From: JAUCQB01 sp964586235
GTDB lineage: Bacteria > Planctomycetota > Phycisphaerae > UBA1845 > PWPN01
Reading direction: 5' to 3'
Assembly (NCBI GenBank): GCA_964586235.1
Contig: CAZPIO010000023.1
Coordinates: forward strand, 1-64,000
DNA: 64,000 nt
Shown here: positions 53,321 through 59,941 of the stretch, piece after piece
Numbering within the stretch: position 1 is the stretch's first letter
Layout of the letters: the number at the start of each line of letters is the position of its first letter
Translations under genes and position numbers: made by a program
Notes under the pieces: model-generated
Databases searched by the model: none
What the model saw: only the letters and a program-made list of their open reading frames with translations
What the model was told of the DNA's origin: nothing

Positions 53321-53737
53321 TCAGCCGGGTCTGAGCGAGCCCAGCTTGTTTTCGACGAGCAGCATCAGCCGACGCATGTGGGTCGCCATCTGGTCTGCAT
53401 CCGAGTGTCCGACCAGCCGCTCCTCATATTCGACCAGATTCTTCCTGGCAATCAGCCGCTGGACATGTCTGGCCGCGTCCTCGCCCTCCTTGCCCAGGTG
53501 ATCCGCCAGCAGAACCACGATTTGCCTATGGTCCTGATCGGCGGATCGGATGCCCACAAACGCAGCAAGCATCGCATCGCCCCCCGAAATGGCGGCGTGC
53601 ACCGCTACCAGTGCGGCTGCATTCCAATGCTGGTCCTCCAGAGCCTGCTCCATCGCGGCTGCGAATTCCCGGGCTTTCTTCAAGTAGTTCCCTGCGGCCT
53701 GCGGTGATATGGCACGGGTCCTACGGGTGGCGGCCAT
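53321..53737 (-). CDS. HEPN domain protein
   Basis: 138 residues, all helical. The pattern YLKKAREFAAAMEQALEDQHWNAAALVAVHAAISGGDAMLAA is the HEPN fold seen around residues 18-60, and IRSADQDHRQ contains an R-x5-H pair of the kind (Rx4-6H) that forms the HEPN ribonuclease site. The ATG overlaps the end of the nucleotidyltransferase gene by 17 bp and has GGAGGTGAGG upstream. HEPN/MNT pairs act as toxin-antitoxin or as accessory systems; here HEPN would be the toxin or effector. Confidence 0.8.
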   Translation of the reverse strand: MAATRRTRAISPQAAGNYLKKAREFAAAMEQALEDQHWNAAALVAVHAAISGGDAMLAAFVGIRSADQDHRQIVVLLADHLGKEGEDAARHVQRLIARKNLVEYEERLVGHSDADQMATHMRRLMLLVENKLGSLRPG

Positions 53738-54341
53738 CCCTCACCTCCGCGAGTGGTAATCCTGCCAGCAGCAGCCCCTCCTGACGAATCCTCCTGAGCA
53801 GCGGGCTATTCCACTGCTTAGCCACCTCTGGTCGTGTCTTCAGGTTGACTTCGGGCATCAGACCCCATCCATCCCGGACCAGTTTCTCCATCGCAGCCAG
53901 CGTCTTCGCTGCAAAACGCTCTGCTGCCTCCTTATCCTCGACCACAATCAGAAGGTCCACATCCCCGGCTGACTCGGCGTGCCCCCGAACCACACTGCCA
54001 TAGAGGATCACCGAAAGGCATTGACCGCCAAGAACCGCCCGTAATTCCCGGGCAAAGCGAGCGGGAACAGCCTCCTCCGCTTTGAAGACCGCGTTGATCA
54101 GATGTCGTACAAGACGGTGTCGGCGATTCAAGGAGTACAGGTAAGCCCTGCCTGCCGTCCGACGCTGCACCAGACCCAGACCTTCGAGGTGCTCCAGACA
54201 ACGGGTGGTGGTCAGATTGTGCAGGCCGGCCAACTGCTGCACCTGCCTGCCCGTCAGCGGCGCAGGAGCCTTCCACAGTGCCCGAAGTACCGAAACCTGA
54301 CCGGGGGAGCGGAACAACCGCTCCAAGCCTATGCCTAGCAT
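53721..54341 (-). CDS. Nucleotidyltransferase (MNT) with N-terminal winged helix
   Basis: 206 residues. Residues about 1-90 form a winged helix (LRALWKAPAPLTGRQVQQL, TTTRCLEHLEGLGLVQRR, the MarR/ArsR-like pattern). Residues about 100-200 form the minimal nucleotidyltransferase, with GSVVRGHAESAGDVDLLIV, the G-S-x9-D-x-D motif. MNT proteins can AMPylate and neutralise HEPN partners. The start is taken as ATG 54341, because GGAG lies 6 bp upstream and the DNA-binding domain is kept; ATGs at 54353 and 54371 are alternatives. The DNA-binding head suggests it also represses its own promoter. Confidence 0.82.
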   Translation of the reverse strand: MLGIGLERLFRSPGQVSVLRALWKAPAPLTGRQVQQLAGLHNLTTTRCLEHLEGLGLVQRRTAGRAYLYSLNRRHRLVRHLINAVFKAEEAVPARFARELRAVLGGQCLSVILYGSVVRGHAESAGDVDLLIVVEDKEAAERFAAKTLAAMEKLVRDGWGLMPEVNLKTRPEVAKQWNSPLLRRIRQEGLLLAGLPLAEVRDGRHP

Positions 54342-54351
54342 TGTATGCTCC

Positions 54352-54371
54352 ATGCCTAATGCGTTAGGCAT
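54352..54371. promoter_or_regulatory. Perfect palindrome, probable operator of the MNT/HEPN genes
   Basis: ATGCCTAA, a 4-base spacer TGCG, and TTAGGCAT form a perfect inverted repeat 11 bp before the chosen MNT start. Related half-sites ATGCCTA (54331-54337) and a TATGCTAAG (54371-54379) flank it. The neighbouring gene encodes a winged helix, so autoregulation is likely but not shown. Confidence 0.5.
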
Positions 54372-54448
54372 ATGCTAAGCGATTCTCGACCGTTGTCAAG
54401 TCGCGAGCACCCCAACTTGACTTCCGCGAACCGGGCGGCAGACCCACC

Positions 54449-54928
54449 TTACTGCCGTCGGTGGCCTGGCAAGCGTTCCAGCAACTGTCGGATCGTCATA
54501 TTCCGCAGGGGATAGATCACGTCCGGGGCGATCTCCGCCAGCGGCTCCAGCACGAACCGCCGTTCGTGCATGAGCGGATGCGGTATGGTCAACTCCGGCG
54601 TGGCGGTTACCTCCTGGTCGAACAGCAGAAGATCCAGGTCGATCGTCCGCGGCCCCCATTTCTCGGCTCGTTGCCTGCCAAGGCGGGCCTCTATGTCCTG
54701 GAGTACGGCCAGCAGGGCGCCCGGACTCAGATCTGTCTCGACCCGCGCCGCCGCATTCAGGTAAGGCCCCTGCCCGGCAGGCCCCCCTACCGGCTCGGTT
54801 TCGTACAGTGAGCTCAAGGTGACATCGCCGACCCCCGGTACGCGCCGCAGCAGATCGGCCGCGGCCAGGATGTTGGCCTTCCTTTCACCCAGATTGGCGC
54901 CCAAGCCGATGTATGCAACGTGCGTCAT
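54449..54928 (-). CDS. folK: 2-amino-4-hydroxy-6-hydroxymethyldihydropteridine diphosphokinase
   Basis: 159 residues. The signatures are AYIGLGANLGERKANI, SSLYETEPVGGPAGQGPYLNA and the family motif GPRTIDLDLLLFD with the metal-binding D-L-D. It transfers pyrophosphate from ATP to the pterin in folate synthesis. ATG 54928 keeps the normal N-terminus and has GGAG about 11 bp upstream; the frame is open to 55015. No other folate gene is adjacent. Confidence 0.95.
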   Translation of the reverse strand: MTHVAYIGLGANLGERKANILAAADLLRRVPGVGDVTLSSLYETEPVGGPAGQGPYLNAAARVETDLSPGALLAVLQDIEARLGRQRAEKWGPRTIDLDLLLFDQEVTATPELTIPHPLMHERRFVLEPLAEIAPDVIYPLRNMTIRQLLERLPGHRRQ

Positions 54929-55037
54929 CAACAAGATCTCCGCCCGACCCCTGCGCCGGCCGGGCTGGTCTTCGGCCGGCAGCAATCTGAAGCCCTGTCC
55001 CAGGACAGCCTGCAATTCTCCGGCCGGCCCGGCTGCG

Positions 55038-55065
55038 TTGTAGGATACCCGTTATCGCGTATTAT
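55038..55065 (+). promoter_or_regulatory. Predicted promoter
   Basis: TTGTAG (55038-55043), a 16-bp spacer and TATTAT (55060-55065). It would start transcription near 55072, about 40 nt before the ATG at 55112. Confidence 0.38.
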
Positions 55066-55111
55066 AGTGGATAGTGCCGGATGAGCTTCCGCCGGCTCAA
55101 AGGAGCGATCA

Positions 55112-57181
55112 ATGATCCGACGTTTCTGCTTCGTGTGCGTGCTCGTCGCCGTGACCATGGGTCAAATGTGTGCCACCGACAATACGCCCGGGCCTGAGCC
55201 CGAGCCCCTCCCGCAGGTGGAACTCAAGACAAACGCCGGAACCATTGTCATCGAACTGTTCACCACGCATACCCAGGCGGCGGTACGATTCAAGGAACTG
55301 GTTGACGCGGGCTACTACAACGACGCCATCTTTCACGAAGTCGTTTCCGGCAGCCGGATCATCGGCGGGATGTACGACGTCGATCTGACAAAGATAGCGG
55401 AACCAAGCCCGGCACTGACCAACGATTCGGGCAACGGCCTGGCGAACATTGCGGGGCGTGTCTCGCTGTACACGCCGGCCGGCGGCGGCCAACCGGCCGC
55501 ATTCTTGATCAATGTCGACGACAACCCGGACCTCAATTATGACGCCGCCGGCGGCGAGGCAGTGGATTACACCGTGATCGGGCGCGTACTCGAAGGATTG
55601 AGCGTCGCAACGACCATCTCTCAGAGATCAACCGAATCGCGTTGGACTCCCAACCTCCCGCGTCTGCCCGAGGCACCGGTGTTCGTCAATAACCCGAGTC
55701 CGGGCGTGTCCGACTACCCCACTGACCCCGAACCGGATTTCGCGGACGGCCAGCAGCTATCCGTGGGCGCGGGCTCCGCGGCAATCGCGGCATCCGACTT
55801 CAACCGCGATGGCGACCTTGATCTCGTGGTCGTCAACGAAACCTCAAACAACGTCGTGCTCCTTCTGGGCGGCGAAAACGGCACATTCCGGGCGGCGACG
55901 ACCGCAGCCACCGGGCTGTCGCGCCCCGTCGCTCTGGCGGCCGGCGACCTCGACAACGACGGCGATGTGGACCTGGCCGTGGTAAACAACGGCTCCCAGA
56001 AGGTCACGGTCCTGCTCAACGACGGACGTGGCGTGTTCCCCGCGGATCAGACCGCCGAATACGCCGTCGGCGCGGACCCGCGGGCCATCGTCGCCGGTAA
56101 TCTGGATTCAGATGGTTTTGCGGATCTGGCCGTCGCGAACCAGGGATCGAGCAACGTCACGGTGCTCCTGAATGACCGGAATGGGGTGTTCTCTCTCAGC
56201 CAGACCGTGTCAACAGTGCCCGAACCCGACCCCGAACAATCGGAACCTCCCGCGGCAACGTCCGGAGCGAACTCACTTGCCATCGCTGACTTCAACAGAG
56301 ACGGGTCCAACGACCTCGCCGTTGGGAATGCCGGCACAAAAAACGTGACCATTCTGCGCAATCTCGGGAGCGGCTCGCTGAAGGCGGAACCGGCGTTCGA
56401 ACTGGTCGACCGGCCGATTCAGCTTCTCGCGAGGGACTTGAGTGGCGACAACCAGGATGACCTGTGTGTCGGCTTCGCGGCGACCAACAAAGTGGCTGTC
56501 CTGCAGAACGCCTCCAACCTGGAGTTCGGTTTCGCCACCCAGCCGGACGTGGGTACGGCCCCAACGCGCGTTGCCCTCGCCGATCTGGACAGAAACGGCG
56601 TCACCGACCTGCTTGTGGCCAACGAGGGATCCAATGAGTTCTCCGCCCTGCTGAACAAGGGGGCCGGAGCATTCCTCGATGCCGTGTCCTTCCCGACAGG
56701 CAGCTCGCCCGCAGGAATCGCCACCGGCGACTTCGACGGCGACCAGGACGTGGACCTGGCTGTCGTGAGCCGCTCCGGAAGCGTGTTTATACACCTGAAC
56801 ACTCTTAACGGCCCGGAGCCGGTAGCGGATGGGTTCACCGTAACATCGAGCGGTTTGAAGTATAAGGACGTGGTCACTGGCACAGGCCGGACCGTGACCG
56901 GCGAATCCACCGTTCGGGTCTTCTACACCGGCCGGCTCAACGATGAGAACGGCAGCGTATTCGATTCCACCGAAGGGCTGGACGAACCGCGCGAGTTCCA
57001 GCTCAGCGGCTTGATCGAGGGCTGGCAGGAAGGCTTGGGCCAATACAACATGCGAGAAGGCGGAACCCGTATTCTGATTATCCCCCCGGAACTCGGGTAC
57101 GGCAGTCAGTCACAGCCCGGTATCCCTGCCAATTCGACCCTGTGGTTTGAAGTGGAAGTCGTGGAGATCGTCGGACCGTAA
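55112..57181 (+). CDS. Secreted cyclophilin-like / FG-GAP / FKBP fusion protein
   Basis: 689 residues. The N-terminus looks like a signal peptide ending in VTMGQMC, so it may be a lipoprotein. Residues about 35-195 are cyclophilin-like (VELKTNAGTIVIELF, YYNDAIFHEVV, IGRVLEGLSVATTI), but the catalytic Arg of the FHR motif is Glu and neighbouring active-site residues are changed. Residues about 215-560 are FG-GAP/VCBS repeats with calcium-type loops (DFNRDGDLDL, DLDNDGDVDLA, DFDGDQDVDLA). Residues about 570-688 are an FKBP with its key residues present (VFYTGRL, FDST, GLIEGWQEGL, LGYGSQ, WFEVEVVEI). It is probably a periplasmic or surface folding factor; only the FKBP part looks active. A typical AGGAG lies 9 bp before the ATG. 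Confidence 0.85.
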   Translation: MIRRFCFVCVLVAVTMGQMCATDNTPGPEPEPLPQVELKTNAGTIVIELFTTHTQAAVRFKELVDAGYYNDAIFHEVVSGSRIIGGMYDVDLTKIAEPSPALTNDSGNGLANIAGRVSLYTPAGGGQPAAFLINVDDNPDLNYDAAGGEAVDYTVIGRVLEGLSVATTISQRSTESRWTPNLPRLPEAPVFVNNPSPGVSDYPTDPEPDFADGQQLSVGAGSAAIAASDFNRDGDLDLVVVNETSNNVVLLLGGENGTFRAATTAATGLSRPVALAAGDLDNDGDVDLAVVNNGSQKVTVLLNDGRGVFPADQTAEYAVGADPRAIVAGNLDSDGFADLAVANQGSSNVTVLLNDRNGVFSLSQTVSTVPEPDPEQSEPPAATSGANSLAIADFNRDGSNDLAVGNAGTKNVTILRNLGSGSLKAEPAFELVDRPIQLLARDLSGDNQDDLCVGFAATNKVAVLQNASNLEFGFATQPDVGTAPTRVALADLDRNGVTDLLVANEGSNEFSALLNKGAGAFLDAVSFPTGSSPAGIATGDFDGDQDVDLAVVSRSGSVFIHLNTLNGPEPVADGFTVTSSGLKYKDVVTGTGRTVTGESTVRVFYTGRLNDENGSVFDSTEGLDEPREFQLSGLIEGWQEGLGQYNMREGGTRILIIPPELGYGSQSQPGIPANSTLWFEVEVVEIVGP

Positions 57182-57184
57182 GAC

Positions 57185-57228
57185 GCAGGGGCCCCCAGTG
57201 CGACGGGCCTCCGACGCCTTGCCCCTGC
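57185..57228 (+). terminator. Possible transcription terminator hairpin
   Basis: A perfect 8-bp inverted repeat GCAGGGGC (57185-57192) / GCCCCTGC (57221-57228) begins 4 bp after the stop of the PPIase fusion gene. The loop is long and there is no T tail, so termination is uncertain. Confidence 0.3.
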
Positions 57229-57303
57229 CCCCCGGCTGTGTTATGAGTAGATCCTGACGACTGACGGCGTGGTGCGGTCGTCCGGCGTTCGGTTTCTCAC
57301 GAC

Positions 57304-58674
57304 ATGGCCAACAGACCCAGCCCATCGTTTCTCAGCCGGCTTTTCGACAGCCCGGAGCGGTTTTTGGCAGGCACTTTCGCCGGTCTGATCCTGGCCGGCG
57401 CGGTGCTGCTGAGCCTGCCGATTTCGCACGGCCGCACGCGCGTCAGCCCCCTGGACGCCCTCTTCACCTCGACATCCGCCGTCTGCGTCACCGGCCTGAC
57501 AAGCGTGGACACCCAGTACGACTACAGCCGGTTCGGGCAGGTGGTCATCATGCTCCTGATCCAGTTGGGCGGCCTGGGCATCATGACCTTCGCCGCCCTG
57601 ATCATCCAGATCTCCGGCTCCCGGATCTCCTTTCGTTCCCAGGCCGCCCTGCACGACGTTTTCTACCAGAAGAACGCAGCGGCTGAGTTCAGCAGGAGCC
57701 TCACCTGGATCTTCATCTTGACCTTCGCGATTGAAGGCGTCGGGGCGGCGGTGCTGTTTTTCGTCCAACCCGAAAGCATGGGCAAAGGCGAGGCCGCGTT
57801 CAGCGCCGTATTCCATGCCGTCTCCGCGTTCTGCAACGCCGGCTTCTCCACCTTCAGCCGGAATATGGTCGAGGCCAAAGGCAGCGTCGTTTTCTGCACC
57901 ACCATGGCCGTGCTCATTGTGCTGGGCGGACTGGGCTACACGGTGCTGTTCGAGACGTTCGGACGAGGCTGGCGCAGGCTCCGAAGGCGACCCGGTCCGG
58001 TGGTCTGGTCGCTCAATACGCGCGCCGTCCTTCTGACTTCAGCCGCCCTGATCTTCGGCGGCGCAGCACTCCTGTACCTGTTCCGCATGGCGCCGGGCGA
58101 GCGAACATGGCTGTCGCAGATCGGCCACTGCCTGTTCCAGTCCGTCAGTGCCCGGACGGCCGGTTTCAATACCGTCGATGTGGGCAGGTCGCCTGTGCCC
58201 GCCCTCCTCTGGTTGATCTTCCTCATGTTCGTCGGCGGCTCACCCGGCTCCTGCGCGGGCGGCATAAAGACAACCTCCCTGGCCGTCTGGGTCGCCCGTC
58301 TGAAGGCCCGGCTTAGACAGCAGGAGGATGTCACCCTCGGCGGCCGAAGGATTCCTATCGACGTCGTGCGCCGAGTCGGCCTGCTCGTCGCCACGGCCAC
58401 CGTGTTCAATCTCGTGGGTATCATGCTGCTCTCCGCCACCGAGATGCCCGGAACTCAAATCCGCCTCGAGCAGGTGATCTTCGAACAGATCTCCGCCTTC
58501 GGGACCGTCGGGCTGTCCACCGGTATCACACCGATGTTGACCACAATCGGCAAACTGTGGATGATTTTTACGATGTACGTCGGGCGCCTGGGACCGCTGA
58601 CCGTCGCCCTGGTGGTCCTGGAACGCAAAGAGCCGCCGGTCCGACTGGTGGAAGAGCGGGTCATGATCGGCTGA
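57304..58674 (+). CDS. trkH: TrkH/KtrB-family potassium uptake protein
   Basis: 456 residues with about ten membrane segments and four pore loops. The selectivity-filter regions are TSTSAVCVTGLTSVDT, AVSAFCNAGFSTFS, SVSARTAGFNTVD and EQISAFGTVGLSTG, each with the conserved Gly. It is the ion-conducting subunit of a potassium (or sodium) transporter. Its cytoplasmic partner is encoded directly downstream. The ribosome binding site at 57304 is weak. Confidence 0.95.
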   Translation: MANRPSPSFLSRLFDSPERFLAGTFAGLILAGAVLLSLPISHGRTRVSPLDALFTSTSAVCVTGLTSVDTQYDYSRFGQVVIMLLIQLGGLGIMTFAALIIQISGSRISFRSQAALHDVFYQKNAAAEFSRSLTWIFILTFAIEGVGAAVLFFVQPESMGKGEAAFSAVFHAVSAFCNAGFSTFSRNMVEAKGSVVFCTTMAVLIVLGGLGYTVLFETFGRGWRRLRRRPGPVVWSLNTRAVLLTSAALIFGGAALLYLFRMAPGERTWLSQIGHCLFQSVSARTAGFNTVDVGRSPVPALLWLIFLMFVGGSPGSCAGGIKTTSLAVWVARLKARLRQQEDVTLGGRRIPIDVVRRVGLLVATATVFNLVGIMLLSATEMPGTQIRLEQVIFEQISAFGTVGLSTGITPMLTTIGKLWMIFTMYVGRLGPLTVALVVLERKEPPVRLVEERVMIG

Positions 58675-58739
58675 AGCTTTCCGCAGGATGCGGGCGGTCG
58701 CCAGGGCAGTCGATCGCCGCCGCTCTGCTCGGGAGACAA

Positions 58740-59408
58740 ATGGCCATGAAACAGGTAGCCGTCATCGGCCTGGGCCAGTTCGGTACCCATCTGGCCACGA
58801 CCCTGGCCCGCATGGGATGCGACGTCCTGGCCATCGACATGCAGGAGAAACCCATCGCGGCCATCCGCGACGATGTTCAGCAGGCCGTGATTCTCGACGT
58901 CCGCAGCCTCGAATCCCTCAAGTCGGTCATCACCGACCAGACCGACGACGCGATCGTCAGCTTCGGCGAGAGCCTCGAATCCAGCATCCTCTGCACCCTC
59001 CACCTGAAGGAAATCGGCGTCAAGCGGATCCACGCCAAGGCATCGAGCCGCGACCATGCCGCCATTCTCAAGGCCGTCGGCGCAACACACGTGATCTTCC
59101 CCGAGCAGGAAACGGCCGAGCGAATGGCACACAGGATCATCAATCCCGACTTGCTGGACTACCTGCCGTTGTCGAAGGAATACCGGGTCGTGGAGATCGG
59201 CGCGCCGCCGGCTTTCGTCGGCCAGACCCTGGCCCAACTCCACCTGCGCAAGCGGTACCAGGTGATGGTCATCGCCATCAAGCGGGGGGAACGCGCGGAA
59301 CCCGAGTTCATGCCCGCGGCCGAAACGGCACTCCAGGCCGGCAACACGCTGGTGCTGATGGGCAAAGAGGATGACATCGCCGCGTTCAGGAAGGCAGGAG
59401 CCGACTGA
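58740..59408 (+). CDS. trkA: TrkA/KtrA-family regulatory subunit
   Basis: 222 residues. The N-terminal Rossmann RCK-N domain has VAVIGLGQFGTHLATTLA, with the G-x-G-x2-G NAD site and the acidic residue at VLAIDMQ. The C-terminal RCK-C domain has VGQTLAQLHLRKRYQVMVIAI and LQAGNTLVLMG. It gates the TrkH/KtrB channel in response to nucleotides. ATG 58740 has GGGAG 7 bp upstream; a second ATG at 58746 is also possible. It starts 65 bp after trkH and is in the same operon. Confidence 0.94.
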   Translation: MAMKQVAVIGLGQFGTHLATTLARMGCDVLAIDMQEKPIAAIRDDVQQAVILDVRSLESLKSVITDQTDDAIVSFGESLESSILCTLHLKEIGVKRIHAKASSRDHAAILKAVGATHVIFPEQETAERMAHRIINPDLLDYLPLSKEYRVVEIGAPPAFVGQTLAQLHLRKRYQVMVIAIKRGERAEPEFMPAAETALQAGNTLVLMGKEDDIAAFRKAGAD

Positions 59409-59461
59409 CGGCCCGCTTCAAACCGCCGCGTGCATCCCTCATTCCGCCGCACGCATAATCC

Positions 59462-59593
59462 GTGTGCCACTGCTCTGTGAGCCCATCGCCGTGTGCCACT
59501 GCTCTGTGAGCAGTGCTCCGCCTTATCCCGTGTGCCACTGCTCTGCGAGCAGTGCTCCGCCTTATCCCGTGTGCCACTGCTCTGCGAGCAGTG
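59462..59593. repeat. 39-bp palindromic tandem repeats (REP-like)
   Basis: Four copies of GTGTGCCACTGCTCTG begin at 59462, 59491, 59530 and 59569. The last three are spaced 39 bp apart; the first unit is shortened to 29 bp. The last three each contain the perfect hairpin CACTGCTC-TGY-GAGCAGTG. The link between units reads CTCCGCCTTATCCC. There are no unique spacers and no cas genes, so this is not a CRISPR array. Confidence 0.8.
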
Positions 59594-59605
59594 CCCGCGC
59601 CCTCA

Positions 59606-59824
59606 TCACTGCCCCAGCAGTTCATACAAGTGCACCGCCAGCGGCGCGAAACGATCCTGAACAACCCCCGCGGCCACGGCCACACGACGATTCTCCCCCC
59701 GCACGCTCACCTCGGCGGAAGCCAAGCCCTGCACCTTGATGCGGACCACCCGCCCCTCCAGGCTGCGTTTCACCGCCGGCAGCAGACTCGCGCCGGCAGC
59801 AGATGCCCCGACTCCGGCCTGCAT
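59606..59824 (-). pseudogene. Possible relic of a secreted protein C-terminus
   Basis: A 72-residue frame whose C-terminal part (VVRIKVQGLASAEVS, VAAGVVQDRFAPLAVHLYEL) looks like the last strands of a beta-sandwich, with the FxPxxVHLY ending seen at the C-terminus of some planctomycete glycoside hydrolase-like proteins. No upstream body is present and the start is arbitrary, so it is probably a fragment. It sits just beside the repeat array. Confidence 0.3.
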
Positions 59825-59941
59825 TGCTGGACAGGCGCGATGACATGCCCCATGATATGATTGTTGAGTCGCGCCGAGACTCGCGTGTCATTGCCAGCCT
59901 GCACCGTCTCGACGCCGTAACACGAAAAGGAAGCGGTATTC

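Larger units (their letters stand above)
59409..59941. other. Intergenic region with palindromic repeats and a possible relic
   Basis: 533 bp between trkA and the GreA fusion gene. It contains the 39-bp repeat array and the minus-strand open frame listed separately. Apart from these no gene is supported. Confidence 0.5.

Noticed and set aside
59462..59593. CRISPR array
   Set aside because: The units are contiguous 39-bp tandem repeats without unique spacers, and no cas genes are near.
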